Shown in pieces: positions 46,401 through 56,811 of a stretch of DNA of 64,000 bases. Numbering within the stretch: position 1 is the first letter of the stretch; every line of letters begins with the position of its first letter. The notes beneath the pieces are model-generated. The model made no database searches. It was not told where the DNA came from and saw nothing but the letters and a program-made list of their open reading frames with translations. Origin of the DNA: Burkholderiales bacterium RIFCSPHIGHO2_12_FULL_63_20. GTDB taxonomy: Bacteria; Pseudomonadota; Gammaproteobacteria; Burkholderiales; Burkholderiaceae_C. Made by a program: the position numbers and the translations under genes. The DNA is taken from assembly GCA_001770775.1 (NCBI GenBank), contig MESA01000007.1, positions 117,274-181,273 on the forward strand, read 5' to 3'.

Positions 46401-47055
46401 CTGCCAGATCCTGCAAGATGTTCGGGTGGTCGCGGAACACATAGATGAAGGGCAGCACCAGCATCACCAACCAGATGGGCTGCGTGATCAGCTGCAGGCG
46501 GCTGATGATCGTCACACCGTGGGTGACCAGCGGCACCACCACCAGCGCGCAGATGAGATAGCCCCAGGCCGGCGGGATGTCGAACGCCAGATCCAGCGCA
46601 TAGGCCATCACAGCCGCCTCCAGCGCAAAGAAGATGAAGGTGAAGGACGCGTAGATCAGCGAGGTGATGGTCGAGCCGATGTAGCCAAAGCCCGCGCCCC
46701 GCGTGAGCAGGTCCATGTCCAGGCCATACCGGGCCGCGTACACGCTGATGGGCCAGCCCACCAGCAGGATGATGAGCCCTGTGGCCAGAATCGCCCAGAA
46801 GGCGTTGATGAAGCCATGGTCCACCAACAGGGTCGCCCCCAAGGCCTCCAGCACCAAAAAGGATGCCACCCCGAAGGCCGTGTTGGCCACCCGCGCCTCG
46901 CTCCAGCGCCGGGCCGAGCGCGGCGTGAAGCGCAGCGCGTAGTCCTCCAGGGTTTCGGACGCCACCCAGCGGTTGTAGTCCCGACGCACCTTCACCACGC
47001 GCTGCAAAGCGTCGCTGGCAGGCTCGGGGGGGTGAAGCAGGTCTGGGTCTTGCAT
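43450..47055 (-). CDS. NCS1 permease - Cys-rich - histidine kinase - receiver fusion protein
   Basis: A 1201-residue protein. Residues about 45-495 are a complete NCS1 (nucleobase/allantoin/hydantoin) permease with about twelve TM segments. Residues 537-574 hold eight cysteines (C537, C540, C552, C560, C563, C564, C570, C574), perhaps a zinc or Fe-S site. Two more TM segments (about 605-625, 652-673) follow. The kinase H-box is ISHELRTPLNG with H729; the HATPase has NAVKF, DTGPGIA and GGTGLGL. A receiver follows with D1020 (ALFMDLAMPGLDG), and a helical tail of about 110 residues. It probably senses, and may transport, a nitrogen compound; its partner regulator is next. Compare CbrA, where an SSS transporter is fused to a kinase. 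Confidence 0.88.
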   Translation of the reverse strand: MQDPDLLHPPEPASDALQRVVKVRRDYNRWVASETLEDYALRFTPRSARRWSEARVANTAFGVASFLVLEALGATLLVDHGFINAFWAILATGLIILLVGWPISVYAARYGLDMDLLTRGAGFGYIGSTITSLIYASFTFIFFALEAAVMAYALDLAFDIPPAWGYLICALVVVPLVTHGVTIISRLQLITQPIWLVMLVLPFIYVFRDHPNILQDLAAYPGASGAYGEFNVLAFGSALTVGIALITQMGEQADYLRFMPEKRPERAGRWWAAVFVGGPGWVILGVLKMLGGALLAWLAMSYAIPVARAVDPNQMYLVAWEKIFSSPSWAIGAVALFVVISQLKINVTNAYAGSLAWSNFFARLTHSHPGRVVWVVFNALIALLLMELNLFQALGKVLGLYSNIAIAWMVAVVADLVVNKPMGWSPKGIEFKRAYLYDINPVGVGAMGLASLVSVMAYVGWLGELAQAFSAVLAMVVAFTTSPLIAWATQGRYYLARTPEPATAPEASMPPEQCDEAGADGGQPLSRVIRIKALHRCTVCEREYEADDVAHCPAYQGFICSLCCSLDARCQDLCKPASARWAEQWRNIGRAVVPAFVWRRVDTELGQFLLIMLVLTPLLAGVFGLVYQQQVRDMVSLDLGSTVATAAMLESAFVKVFAALLLIVGVVGWWLVLTHKSRQVAQEESNRQTHLLVREIASHRITDGKLQQAKQTADQANQAKSRYISTISHELRTPLNGILGYAQLLDEDAQLPEHVKHAVGVIKRGGDHLLSLIEGTLDIARIESGKLSLDVKPVRLDELLQQITGLIENEARAKHLRFVADIEPHLPEAVRADERRVRQILLNVLGNAVKFTTVGQVTFKVRYAREIALVEISDTGPGIAQAELDKVFEPFARGSSAAGNSAGGTGLGLTISKMLTDLMGGEMQVSSQEGVGTTFRIRLFLPQVRASEVAQRVMQGQRTGYAGERRRIWVVDNEEADRGLLVRILTPLGFEVTPLASGLDCLAHLRQVPTSQHPHALFMDLAMPGLDGWGTLRTIRAEGLSTAPAAIVSANAFDKALDNDVGITPDDFIVKPVRVPELLDWLGRHLHLDWIVAERPAEVSASPGSQHDAEACPSMQALRSLEDQIHAGYVRGVHKALDQIAAAEPHCAPFVQRMRTLARQFHLDAMAKLIDEALAQSQDQAEQAKPSDGPAQTVHMAVPTL

Positions 47056-47138
47056 GGTGTGAGTTCAATCCGTACCCTGACACCGCAATTTCGATGCCGC
47101 CGGTACGCGGCCCCCTGCTTTGGCCTTGAAAAGACACC

Positions 47139-47441
47139 ATGGAACTGACGCCACGCGAAAAAGACAAGCTGCTGATCTTCACCGCCGCCCTGCTGGCCGA
47201 GCGGCGCAAGGCCCGTGGCCTCAAGCTCAACTACCCCGAGGCGGTGGCCCTGATCTCGGCGGCGATCATGGAAGGCGCCCGCGACGGCAAGAGCGTGGCC
47301 GCCCTCATGAGCGAGGGCAAGACGGTGCTCAGCCGTGAGGACGTCATGGACGGCGTGGCCGACATGATTCCCGACATCCAGATCGAAGCCACCTTCCCCG
47401 ATGGCACCAAATTGGTGACCGTGCACCAACCTATTGCATGA
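47139..47441 (+). CDS. ureA: Urease gamma subunit
   Basis: A 100-residue urease gamma subunit of standard length. It reads [37 protein letters not shown] (given here only as landmark ends: MELTPREK and [11 protein letters not shown]), with [24 protein letters not shown] C-terminus. It is part of the nickel enzyme that splits urea to ammonia and CO2. First gene of the ure operon and divergent from the NCS1-kinase gene, with 83 bases between. No ureD precedes it. Its stop overlaps the next start by ATGA. Confidence 0.96.
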   Translation: MELTPREKDKLLIFTAALLAERRKARGLKLNYPEAVALISAAIMEGARDGKSVAALMSEGKTVLSREDVMDGVADMIPDIQIEATFPDGTKLVTVHQPIA

Positions 47442-47644
47442 ACCCGAAACTCAACCCATCGCGCACCATCATGAAGCACACCATCCTGATCCTCACCGCC
47501 GGCCTGCTGGCTGTTCAGACTGCGCACGCCCACGAAGGTCACGGCCTGCCCGGCATTTCCCACTGGCACAGCACCGATGTGCTGGGCTTCGTCGTTGTGG
47601 CTGCCCTGATCGCGGGGGTGATCTGGTTCAAGGGGCGCAAATGA
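47438..47644 (+). CDS. Small His-rich membrane protein in the urease operon
   Basis: A 68-residue protein; an internal ATG at 47471 would give 57 residues. It has a signal-like segment ([20 protein letters not shown]) followed by [18 protein letters not shown], with five His in about 15 residues, then one TM segment and a basic end (WFKGRK). It should face the periplasm with its His cluster. It overlaps ureA and ureB by ATGA at both ends, so it is an integral part of the operon. I do not know a named family; metal handling for nickel is a guess. Confidence 0.72.
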   Translation: MNPKLNPSRTIMKHTILILTAGLLAVQTAHAHEGHGLPGISHWHSTDVLGFVVVAALIAGVIWFKGRK

Positions 47645-47961
47645 TGTCCGATGGCATCACACCGGGCGAGCTGCTCATCGACGGCCCCGACCTGACCATC
47701 AACCCAGGTCGCCGCACCCTGACGCTGGTGGTGGAAAACGCGGGCGACCGCCCCATCCAGGTGGGCTCGCACTACCACTTTGCCGAAACCAACGGTGCCC
47801 TGCGCTTTGACCGGCCCGCCGCACAGGGCATGCGTTTGAACATCGCCTCGGGCACCGCGGTGCGCTTCGAGCCCGGTCAGCAACGCACGGTCGAGCTGGT
47901 GGACTACGCCGGCGCCCGCGTGGTCTACGGCTTTCGGGGCCTGACCCAGGGGCCGCTCTGA
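47641..47961 (+). CDS. ureB: Urease beta subunit
   Basis: A 106-residue beta subunit. It begins [23 protein letters not shown] and contains the family core [12 protein letters not shown] and the closing [21 protein letters not shown]. The ATG at 47641 overlaps the stop of the small His-rich protein. It joins UreA and UreC in the (alpha-beta-gamma)3 enzyme. ureC follows after 52 bases. Confidence 0.96.
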   Translation: MMSDGITPGELLIDGPDLTINPGRRTLTLVVENAGDRPIQVGSHYHFAETNGALRFDRPAAQGMRLNIASGTAVRFEPGQQRTVELVDYAGARVVYGFRGLTQGPL

Positions 47962-48013
47962 CACCTCGTCGGCCTCCCACGCATCACCGGAATCTCTAGA
48001 AGGACACGCCAAG

Positions 48014-49741
<1,728 letters not shown>

Positions 49742-49761
49742 CCCGCTTAGCAAGCCCCCGT

Positions 49762-49898
49762 GTCATGCGCATGACGCTTTCATGTCCGATCTATGAACAC
49801 AGCTTTGTTCGGGGATCGTTCACGAAGCGCCCAAGCTGACACATTCCTTTCGTGATGGGCAAGGAAGATGGCGACGGTCGTGCTGCGCTTGAGCGCAG
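49762..49898. repeat. Palindromes in the ureC-MCP gap
   Basis: The 231-base gap holds GTCATGCGCATGAC (49762-49775), a perfect palindrome 20 bases after the ureC stop, and CTGCGCT-TG-AGCGCAG (49883-49898), 75 bases before the chemoreceptor start. The first could be a weak terminator or processing site (followed by GCTTT), the second a control site for the chemoreceptor. Confidence 0.4.
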
Positions 49899-49972
49899 GT
49901 GGGCCATCGTCATGAACGGGATGGGAGGCGCCCACATGACGGGTTCATGCCGCCCCCGGCAACAGGATTCCC

Positions 49973-51541
49973 GTGCATTTCTTCGTTCGACTCCGTGACT
50001 GGAAGGTCGGCACCCGCCTGGCCTTCGGCTTTGGCCTGATTCTCACCCTGCTGTGCGTTGTCGCGTTGCTGGGCATGCTCGGCATCGAGCGCAGCCGCTC
50101 GCTGCACCAGGTCTTTGAAGAAGCGCTGGTCGTGCGACAGCAAGGCAGCCAGGTCAACACCCTGCTCCAGCAAGATCTGGTCAAAACACAGGCCATCATC
50201 CGCTCCGCCGGCATGCCCGAGGTGGTCGAGCGCTTCAAGCCCGAGTTGCTGGCCGCTGACCAGACCATCGCCCAAGTGCTCAAAAAGATGGCTGACAACC
50301 CAGCGACCGCGGTGCAGGCATCCGCCCAAGCGCTGCAAGCCCAACATCAACGCTATCTGGGCACGCGCAACGAAGTGCTGGTCCTGGTGGAAACCGGCCA
50401 GACCATGCAAGCCGCCGACAAGGAAAACGCGGCGCTGCTGCCTGCAGCCGCCGCGGTGAAGAGCCAGAGCGACAAGCTCCTGCAAAGTGTCGAACAACAC
50501 ACCAGCAACGCCCAGGCAAACTTCGCCAACACCACCGCCACCGCGCAGTGGTTGATCGGTGCGCTGACCCTGATCACGCTGGTGCTGGGCACCGTGTGGG
50601 CGTGGTTCATCGCCCGCTCGGTCAGCCGCCCTGCCCTGGCCGCCATGCAGGTCAGCGAGGCGATTGCCGAAGGCCGCCTGTCGCACTCGGTGAACGTGGA
50701 AGCCGGCCAGGACGAGCTGGGCCGCATGTTGACCTCCATGCGCCGCATGCGCACCAACCTGCTGCAGCTCACCGGCGAGGTGCGTGACCAGTCCGAACAA
50801 CTGGCCGTCACATCTCACCAGGTGGCCACCGATGCCAGCCACCTGTCGCGCAGCTCACAAGAGCACGCCAACGAGCTGGCCCAATCGAGCCAGGCCCTGC
50901 AGCAGATCGAGGTCGACATCTCTGACAATCTGACGCGCACCCACCAGGCCAGCCAACTGGCCTCCACCGCGCGCCAGGTGGCCCAGGAGGGGCGCAGCTC
51001 CATGACCCGCGTGATCGACACCATGCGCGGCATCCACACCTCCAGCAAGCGCATGAGCGACATCATCGGTGTCATCGACGGCATTGCCTTCCAGACCAAC
51101 ATCCTGGCCCTGAACGCCGCCGTGGAAGCGGCGCGCGCTGGCGAGCAAGGCCGCGGCTTTGCGGTGGTGGCCTCGGAAGTGCGCTCCCTGGCGCAGCGCT
51201 CCGCCGACGCAGCCCGCGAGATCAAACAGCTCATCGTGGACAGCGCCAACCGAGTCACCGAAGGCGCCGGGCTGGTGGAACAGACCGGCAACACCATCCA
51301 CACGCTGCAAAACACCATCGACGAGGTGGCGCAACTGATCACGCACCTGACCCACACCAGCCAGGAGCACGCCCAAGGCATTGGCAACGTGCGTGAAACG
51401 GTGCACCGCCTCGACGAAGCCACCCAGCACAACATGGTGCTGATGGCGCAGAGCACGGAAGCCGCAGAGGGTTTGAAGTCGCAGGCCGATCGCCTGCTGG
51501 CTTCCGTGTCCTTCTTCCAACTGAGCCCCTCCGGCACCTGA
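49973..51541 (+). CDS. Methyl-accepting chemotaxis protein in the urease operon
   Basis: A 522-residue transmembrane chemoreceptor. TM1 (about 14-38) and TM2 (about 190-212) flank a helical periplasmic domain of the 4-helix-bundle type. A HAMP domain and the conserved signalling hairpin follow ([34 protein letters not shown] as landmark ends [11 protein letters not shown] and [10 protein letters not shown]). It begins with GTG, AGGA 7 bases ahead. No CheR-binding pentapeptide ends the protein. It sits between ureC and ureE on the same strand, suggesting that it reports urea or a related nitrogen source to the flagella; the ligand is not proven. Confidence 0.9.
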   Translation: MHFFVRLRDWKVGTRLAFGFGLILTLLCVVALLGMLGIERSRSLHQVFEEALVVRQQGSQVNTLLQQDLVKTQAIIRSAGMPEVVERFKPELLAADQTIAQVLKKMADNPATAVQASAQALQAQHQRYLGTRNEVLVLVETGQTMQAADKENAALLPAAAAVKSQSDKLLQSVEQHTSNAQANFANTTATAQWLIGALTLITLVLGTVWAWFIARSVSRPALAAMQVSEAIAEGRLSHSVNVEAGQDELGRMLTSMRRMRTNLLQLTGEVRDQSEQLAVTSHQVATDASHLSRSSQEHANELAQSSQALQQIEVDISDNLTRTHQASQLASTARQVAQEGRSSMTRVIDTMRGIHTSSKRMSDIIGVIDGIAFQTNILALNAAVEAARAGEQGRGFAVVASEVRSLAQRSADAAREIKQLIVDSANRVTEGAGLVEQTGNTIHTLQNTIDEVAQLITHLTHTSQEHAQGIGNVRETVHRLDEATQHNMVLMAQSTEAAEGLKSQADRLLASVSFFQLSPSGT

Positions 51542-51601
51542 GGTCAGCACGGGGTCGCTACACTTTGTGCTTCACGCCTCTGAAGTGCAAAGCGAACCCC
51601 G

Positions 51602-52270
51602 ATGCTGACCGTCAACAAGCTCCTTCCCCAGGGCCAAGGCCTGGCCCCTGTGCTGCTCAAACGCGCCGCCGCAGTGCAACTGGACTGGGACGTGCGCCAG
51701 AAAAGCCGCTTCGATGCCGTGGACAGCCAGGGCCGCACCCTCGGGGTGTTCCTGCCGCGCGGCACGGTGGTGCGCGGTGGCGATGTGCTGGTGGCCGAAG
51801 ACGGCAGCATGATCCGCGTGGAAGCCGCGCCCCAGAACGTGCTCGTCATCACCCCGTGCAGCGAGCATGGCTCGCCGTTTGACCTGACGCGCGCGGCCTA
51901 CCACCTGGGCAACCGCCACGTTCAGATCGAACTGCAGGCCGACCACCTCAAGATCGAGCCCGACCATGTGCTGGCCGACATGCTGCGCGCCATGCACCTG
52001 ACCGTGCGCGAGACCCAGGCCGCGTTCGAGCCGGAGGGCGGCGCTTATGCCGCCGGTGGTCACGGCCATGCGCACCACGATCACGATCACGGTCACGCCC
52101 ACGACACCCACGCGCACGGCCACGACGAGCCGGGACACGTTCACGGCCCGGGTTGCGGTCACGACCATGGCACGACAGCCCCCGCCTCGCGCGGCAAACC
52201 CATCGGCATCGCCATCAAAGCTGCCCCGGTACCGCACGTCCACGGCCCCGGATGCGGTCACGACCACTGA
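51602..52270 (+). CDS. ureE: Urease accessory nickel metallochaperone UreE
   Basis: A 222-residue nickel-binding accessory protein. The N-terminal domain has RFDAVDSQGRTLGVFLPRG and the C-terminal domain YHLGNRHVQIELQADHLKIEPDH-type nickel site. A long His-rich tail follows from about residue 152 with more than 20 His, and the 11-residue element HVHGPGCGHDH occurs twice (DNA at 52136-52168 and 52235-52267). UreE delivers Ni to UreG and the apo-urease. Tail length is more than usual. Confidence 0.95.
   Translation: MLTVNKLLPQGQGLAPVLLKRAAAVQLDWDVRQKSRFDAVDSQGRTLGVFLPRGTVVRGGDVLVAEDGSMIRVEAAPQNVLVITPCSEHGSPFDLTRAAYHLGNRHVQIELQADHLKIEPDHVLADMLRAMHLTVRETQAAFEPEGGAYAAGGHGHAHHDHDHGHAHDTHAHGHDEPGHVHGPGCGHDHGTTAPASRGKPIGIAIKAAPVPHVHGPGCGHDH
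52136..52267 (+). repeat. Duplicated HVHGPGCGHDH element in UreE tail
   Basis: Two 33-base copies at 52136-52168 and 52235-52267 encode the same 11 residues and differ at a few third positions. They carry four His and one Cys each. The second forms the exact C-terminus. Confidence 0.85.
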
Positions 52271-52390
52271 GCGGCCACCGCACCACCGCGATCACCGCCA
52301 GATCACGGTGCGTCCTGCATCCGACGCACCAAAACGAAGCGCACAGGCACGGGGCTTGCTTGACTCCATCAGGTCAACCCTCGCTGCCCC

Positions 52391-53149
52391 ATGCCCCGTG
52401 TTCTCACCCGCCCTGCGCCACTGAGCGCTGCCGCCCGCCTGCAATTGATGTGGCTGGCCTCGCCTGCCCTCCCGGTCGGCGGCTTCAGCTATTCCGAGGG
52501 CTTGGAGTCGGCCATCGACACCGGCCGCGTCACCACCGAGGCCGAGGCCGCCCACTGGCTGCTGCATCAACTGCGCCTCAGCCTGGCCCGCGCTGATCTC
52601 CAGGTCGTTTCACGGGCCGTGGCCGCCTGGCAGCGCCACGACCTGGCCCGCATCACCGAGCTGAACACCTGGGTCACCCTCACCCGCGAAACCAGCGAAC
52701 TGCGCCAGCAGACCGAGCAGATGGGCCGCTCCCTGGTGGAGTGGCTGCGCAACCGCTCGGGAGACGCCCTGGCCAACCCCGCCGACAGACGGCTGGCCCA
52801 ATGCGCGGCCCTCACCCCGGCGCCCAACTGGCCCGTCGCCTTTGCCCTGGCCGTGGCGCAATGCCTGCCTGCCCAAGCCACCGGCGACACCCTGGCCGCC
52901 GCGCAACAGGAAGCGCTGCTCAGCTTTGCCTTCGGCTGGGCCGAGAACATGGTGCAGGCCGCCATCAAGGCCGTGCCCCTGGGCCAAAGCGCCGGTCAGC
53001 GCATCCTGCAAATCCTCATCGATGCCATCCCCGATGCCATCGCACACGCCCTGGCCCTGCCCGACAGCCAACGCCAGGCCTTCACCCCCATGCTGGCCAT
53101 CCTCAGTGCCCAGCACGAACACCAATACTCACGCCTGTTCCGATCATGA
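52391..53149 (+). CDS. ureF: Urease accessory protein UreF
   Basis: A 252-residue helical protein. Family motifs are [23 protein letters not shown] at the start and [28 protein letters not shown] late. UreF joins UreD and UreG in the complex that activates urease by placing nickel and carbonate. The gene is 120 bases after ureE and overlaps ureG (ATGA). Its partner UreD is not encoded in the window. Confidence 0.94.
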   Translation: MPRVLTRPAPLSAAARLQLMWLASPALPVGGFSYSEGLESAIDTGRVTTEAEAAHWLLHQLRLSLARADLQVVSRAVAAWQRHDLARITELNTWVTLTRETSELRQQTEQMGRSLVEWLRNRSGDALANPADRRLAQCAALTPAPNWPVAFALAVAQCLPAQATGDTLAAAQQEALLSFAFGWAENMVQAAIKAVPLGQSAGQRILQILIDAIPDAIAHALALPDSQRQAFTPMLAILSAQHEHQYSRLFRS

Positions 53150-53802
53150 GCAACTTTCATCACATCCCTGGCCGCACCAAGAAACTGCCCCCCCTGCGCG
53201 TGGGCGTGGGCGGCCCGGTTGGCTCCGGCAAAACCACCCTGCTTGAAATGCTGTGCAAGACCATGCGTGAGCAGTACGACCTGGTCGTCATCACCAACGA
53301 CATCTACACCAAGGAAGACCAACGCCTGCTGACCGTGGCCGGCGCGCTCGATCCGGACCGCATCATGGGTGTGGAAACCGGCGGCTGCCCACACACGGCC
53401 ATCCGCGAAGACGCCTCAATCAACCTGGAGGCCGTGGACCGCATGCTGGCCAAGTACCCCAACGCCGACATCGTGTTCATCGAGTCAGGCGGCGACAATC
53501 TGGCAGCGACCTTCAGCCCCGAACTCAGCGACCTGACGATCTACGTCATCGACGTGGCTGCGGGTGAAAAGATCCCGCGCAAAGGCGGTCCAGGCATCAC
53601 CAAGAGCGACCTGTTCGTGATCAACAAAACGGACCTGGCGCCCTACGTGGGGGCCAATCTGGACATCATGGCGGCGGACACAACGCGCATGCGCCAGACA
53701 GCACAAGGTTTGCGCCCCTTCGTGATGACCAACCTCAAGACCCAGGCGGGCTTGAGCGAGGTGATTGGCTTCATTGAAACCAAGGGCATGCTCAAGGCCT
53801 GA
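53146..53802 (+). CDS. ureG: Urease accessory GTPase UreG
   Basis: A 218-residue SIMIBI GTPase. The P-loop is [12 protein letters not shown], followed by [10 protein letters not shown], the nickel motif [14 protein letters not shown] (Cys-Pro-His) and base recognition [10 protein letters not shown]. It drives nickel insertion into urease. It is the last ure gene on this strand; the tRNA gene on the other strand begins 3 bases after its stop. Confidence 0.96.
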   Translation: MSNFHHIPGRTKKLPPLRVGVGGPVGSGKTTLLEMLCKTMREQYDLVVITNDIYTKEDQRLLTVAGALDPDRIMGVETGGCPHTAIREDASINLEAVDRMLAKYPNADIVFIESGGDNLAATFSPELSDLTIYVIDVAAGEKIPRKGGPGITKSDLFVINKTDLAPYVGANLDIMAADTTRMRQTAQGLRPFVMTNLKTQAGLSEVIGFIETKGMLKA

Positions 53803-53804
53803 AG

Positions 53805-53879
53805 TGGTCCCCCAGCCTGGAATCGAACCAAGATTTGCCCCTTAGGAGGGGGCTGTCTTATCCATTAGACGACTGGGAG
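53805..53879 (-). tRNA. tRNA-Arg (anticodon CCT)
   Basis: A 75-base cloverleaf on the minus strand including an encoded CCA end. The acceptor stem pairs CTCCCAG with CTGGGGG. The anticodon loop CTCCTAA lies in a CCCC/GGGG stem, giving anticodon CCT for codon AGG. The T-loop is TTCGATT. It converges on ureG. No integrase or repeat was seen at its end. Confidence 0.93.
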
Positions 53880-53898
53880 AGACCAGCCTGCGAGTTTA

Positions 53899-54171
53899 CT
53901 ATGCGTGCGCATCGGGCAGCACGCGCAGCTCCTCGACGGTATAGCCTTCGCGCGTCAAAGCGTCTTTCAGCCACGACGGCTGCAGCCCCTGCCCATCCCA
54001 GGTCTGCTGGGTCAGCGGGTGGCGGTATTTGGGTCCTGTAGGGGCTGGCGGCGGGGGCGCAGGCGCCCTGGCGGGCTGTGGCCCCATGTCCAGTTCATCA
54101 GCGGTGATCTGCCAGAAATCCACCAGCTTGCGGATGGCGCGCACCACGGCTTCTTGTTCGGGAGTCAGCAT
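53899..54171 (-). CDS. H-NS family DNA-binding protein, short form
   Basis: A 90-residue protein. The C-terminal half matches the H-NS DNA-binding domain (KYRHPLTQQTWDGQGLQPSWLKDAL), with QGLQP in place of the usual GRGRxP loop. The N-terminal half is one helix (LTPEQEAVVRAIRKLVDFWQ) shorter than normal H-NS oligomerisation regions, joined by a proline-rich linker (PARAPAPPPPAPTG). It may bind DNA as a dimer or alter other H-NS proteins. It lies next to the tRNA gene. The ATG at 54171 is preferred; an upstream one adds five residues. Confidence 0.75.
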   Translation of the reverse strand: MLTPEQEAVVRAIRKLVDFWQITADELDMGPQPARAPAPPPPAPTGPKYRHPLTQQTWDGQGLQPSWLKDALTREGYTVEELRVLPDAHA

Positions 54172-54341
54172 GTGATAAGTCTGCAACGGCCTGACATCAT
54201 GCCTGATTCACCCCAAAGCCGGGCGTGACGGTTTGACCACAAATCTGCCCACCGCACAAATAACTTCGATGAAGTTTGCCCTTTTTCTTTGCGCGAATCA
54301 CGCTCATGATGCGACAAAGCCACTTCAACACACGGGTTAAC

Positions 54342-54388
54342 GCGACAATGCGGGGAATTTAACAATCCCCGATGTTGGTGGTTGTCGC
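54342..54388 (+). promoter_or_regulatory. Nested hairpins in the leader of the PAS-chemoreceptor gene
   Basis: GCGACAA (54342-54348) pairs with TTGTCGC (54382-54388), enclosing CGGGGA (54351-54356) and TCCCCG (54366-54371). It ends 18 bases before the ATG, just before the AGGAG site. A further GCGACAA lies at 54311. It could control translation, or be a protein-binding site. Confidence 0.5.
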
Positions 54389-54406
54389 CATACACAGGAG
54401 CCGCTC

Positions 54407-55972
54407 ATGCGCTTGAACCTGCCCGTTCTCGACGAAGAATATCCCTTTCCTGAGGGAGAGTCTCTGGTATCGACCACCGACCTCAAGGGCCATATTCTCT
54501 ACTGCAACCCGGCGTTCGTTCGAGTCAGTGGCTACACCCGTGAGCAGTTGGTAGGTCAACCCCACAATCTGATCCGTCACCCCGACATGCCCTCCGAGGC
54601 CTACCGCGACATGTGGGCCACCATCCGCAGCGGCAGCCCCTGGTCCGCGTTGGTCAAGAACCGCCGTGCCGATGGCCGTTACTACTGGGTGCAGGCCAAC
54701 GTCACGCCACTGTTGAGCAACGGTCAACCCACTGGCTACATGTCAGTTCGAACAAAGCCCAGTCGTGAAGCCGTGGAGGGCGCCACCCGCCTGTATGCAC
54801 GCATGCGTGCCGAGGCAGAGTCCGGCCAACTGGTGCACACGCTGAACAACGGCCAGGTCCGCAAGAACACCCTCATAGGCCGCATCGTTCAGGCCTCACA
54901 ACTGGAGATGGCCAATCGCCTCACGCTGGGTGTCATGGTGCTGGTGACCCTAGCGCTGGCGGTCGGCGCGGGCGCAGCCGGTGGCGAACTTGGCCTGGGT
55001 GCCTGGGCGGTTCTGGGCTGCTGTTGGTTGATCAGTCTTGTGCTGGCCAAAATTTTGTTCGCCCGTGTGGCCACTCAGCCTCTGGGCGAGCTGCTGAAAA
55101 TGGCCAACACCCTGGCAGGCGCCGATCTGTCGGTTTCCATCACCAGCCAGCGGGGTGGCGGCATGGGCAAGCTCGCCCGCGCCCTCAACCAGCTCAAGGT
55201 GAACCTGGCCACCACCGTGCAAGATGCCCGCACCGAGGTCGATCAGATGAACGTGGCCACCCAGGAGATCGCTTCTGGCAACCACGACCTCTCCTCACGC
55301 ACCGAGTCACAAGCCGCAGACTTGCAGCAAACGGCGGCGTCGATGGACCAGATCACCAGCACGGCCCGCCAGAACGCAGCCACCGCAGGCCAAGCCGCCG
55401 ACATTGCCCGTCAAACCGCTCAGATCACCCAACGCAGCGGCGTGGCCGTGGACGACCTGACGCGCACGATGCACACAATCGAGGACTCATCACGGCGCAT
55501 CCACGACATCATCCAGGTGATCGACTCCATCGCCTTCCAGACCAATATCCTCGCGCTCAATGCCGCCGTGGAAGCCGCGCGGGCGGGTGAACAAGGACGT
55601 GGGTTTGCCGTGGTGGCCTCCGAAGTGCGCGCGCTGGCGCAGCGCACGGCCACGGCCGCACGCGAAGTCAAACAGCTCATCACCGACTCCTCAGAGAAGA
55701 TCAAGGCAGGCAGCGAACTCTCGGATTCCGTGCAGGACACGATGAAAGAGGCGCTCGGCTCGGTGTCCGAGGTGGTCCATCTGGTCGACACCATCAGCCA
55801 CGGCGTGACCGAGCAGCTGCAAGGCATTTCGCAGATCAACCACGCCGTCTCTCACCTCGACAACATCACGCAACAGAACGCGGCCGCGGTAGAACAGATT
55901 GCCGCCGCCTCCAGTTCCTTGGCCGACCGCGCCAAGGTGGTGTCTGACTCCGTGCAGGTCTTCAAGGTCTGA
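54407..55972 (+). CDS. PAS-domain chemoreceptor (Aer-like aerotaxis receptor)
   Basis: A 521-residue receptor with an N-terminal PAS domain (about 10-125; [24 protein letters not shown], then [13 protein letters not shown]) like that of Aer, which binds FAD and senses redox state. Two adjacent hydrophobic segments (about 170-215) anchor it without a periplasmic sensor. HAMP and the signalling domain follow, with the conserved [12 protein letters not shown] and [11 protein letters not shown] clear AGGAG precedes the ATG. The gene stands alone. Confidence 0.9.
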   Translation: MRLNLPVLDEEYPFPEGESLVSTTDLKGHILYCNPAFVRVSGYTREQLVGQPHNLIRHPDMPSEAYRDMWATIRSGSPWSALVKNRRADGRYYWVQANVTPLLSNGQPTGYMSVRTKPSREAVEGATRLYARMRAEAESGQLVHTLNNGQVRKNTLIGRIVQASQLEMANRLTLGVMVLVTLALAVGAGAAGGELGLGAWAVLGCCWLISLVLAKILFARVATQPLGELLKMANTLAGADLSVSITSQRGGGMGKLARALNQLKVNLATTVQDARTEVDQMNVATQEIASGNHDLSSRTESQAADLQQTAASMDQITSTARQNAATAGQAADIARQTAQITQRSGVAVDDLTRTMHTIEDSSRRIHDIIQVIDSIAFQTNILALNAAVEAARAGEQGRGFAVVASEVRALAQRTATAAREVKQLITDSSEKIKAGSELSDSVQDTMKEALGSVSEVVHLVDTISHGVTEQLQGISQINHAVSHLDNITQQNAAAVEQIAAASSSLADRAKVVSDSVQVFKV

Positions 55973-56067
55973 AGCACACACCCTTTGGGTCCGCACCTCG
56001 GGCAGATACGGGCTGACGACGGGGCACCACATCGCTAGACTGTGGGCGCCTTGTCTGTGAGCTCCTC

Positions 56068-56811
56068 ATGAAAATTGCCTTGATGTCTGACCTCCACGCC
56101 AACCGACAGGCCGTCGAGGCAGTGTGGCAGCACGCTCAGGAGCGAGGTTTTGACCAACTGGTCATGCTGGGCGACTATGTCGATTACGGCGCCGACCCAG
56201 TCTGGGTGGTGGAATTCGCCCAAGCCCGCGAGGCCGAAGGCGCCGTGTTGGTGCGCGGCAACCACGACGACGCGCTCAGCGCCGAGACCACCAGCAAGAT
56301 GTCGGCACACGTCGGCCCCTCATTGGCCTGGACCTTTGCGCAGCTGAGCCCAGCTCAGCGCGACTGGCTGACCGCCCTGCCCCTGACCGCCGAGGTGGGT
56401 CCCTGCCTGATGGCCCACGCCAATGCGCACGACCCGGCGCACTGGGAATACCTGCAAGGCCGCTCCGAGGCATCACGCAGCCTTCTGGCCAGCCAGCAAC
56501 CCTTTGTGTTTTGCGGGCACGTGCACCAGCAGTGCCTGTACCACCTGTCCAACCTGGGCAAATCGGGCGAGTTCATGCCGGTGGACGGCGTGCCCATCAG
56601 CCTGTCACCGGCACGACGCTGGCTGGCCATCCCTGGCTCGGTCGGCCAGCCGCGCGACGGCAATCCCGCCGCCTGCTACGCCACCTTCGACACGGGCAGC
56701 GCCACGCTGACCTTCTTTCGCGTGCCCTACGACCACGACACCGCCGCGCAGCGCATCATCGATGCCGGCTTGCCGGCCACTTTTGCGCAGAGGTTGATCC
56801 ATGGGCGATGA
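56068..56811 (+). CDS. Calcineurin-like metallophosphoesterase
   Basis: A 247-residue phosphoesterase. Metal motifs are MSDLHANRQAV (D8, H10), MLGDYVDYGADP, RGNHDDAL and later FCGHVHQQCLY. It resembles the YfcE/MJ0936 type and serine/threonine phosphatases. Its end overlaps the start of the kinase-Usp gene by 11 bases, so the two are co-translated; it may remove phosphates placed by that kinase, by inference. Confidence 0.85.
   Translation: MKIALMSDLHANRQAVEAVWQHAQERGFDQLVMLGDYVDYGADPVWVVEFAQAREAEGAVLVRGNHDDALSAETTSKMSAHVGPSLAWTFAQLSPAQRDWLTALPLTAEVGPCLMAHANAHDPAHWEYLQGRSEASRSLLASQQPFVFCGHVHQQCLYHLSNLGKSGEFMPVDGVPISLSPARRWLAIPGSVGQPRDGNPAACYATFDTGSATLTFFRVPYDHDTAAQRIIDAGLPATFAQRLIHGR

Noticed and set aside
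47438..47644. Small urease-operon protein as UreJ/HupE nickel permease
   Set aside because: It has only one TM segment after the signal and lacks the HupE/UreJ motifs and length.
53805..54171. tRNA-Arg end plus H-NS-like gene as a genomic-island boundary
   Set aside because: No integrase, no direct repeat of the tRNA 3' end and no change in composition were seen.
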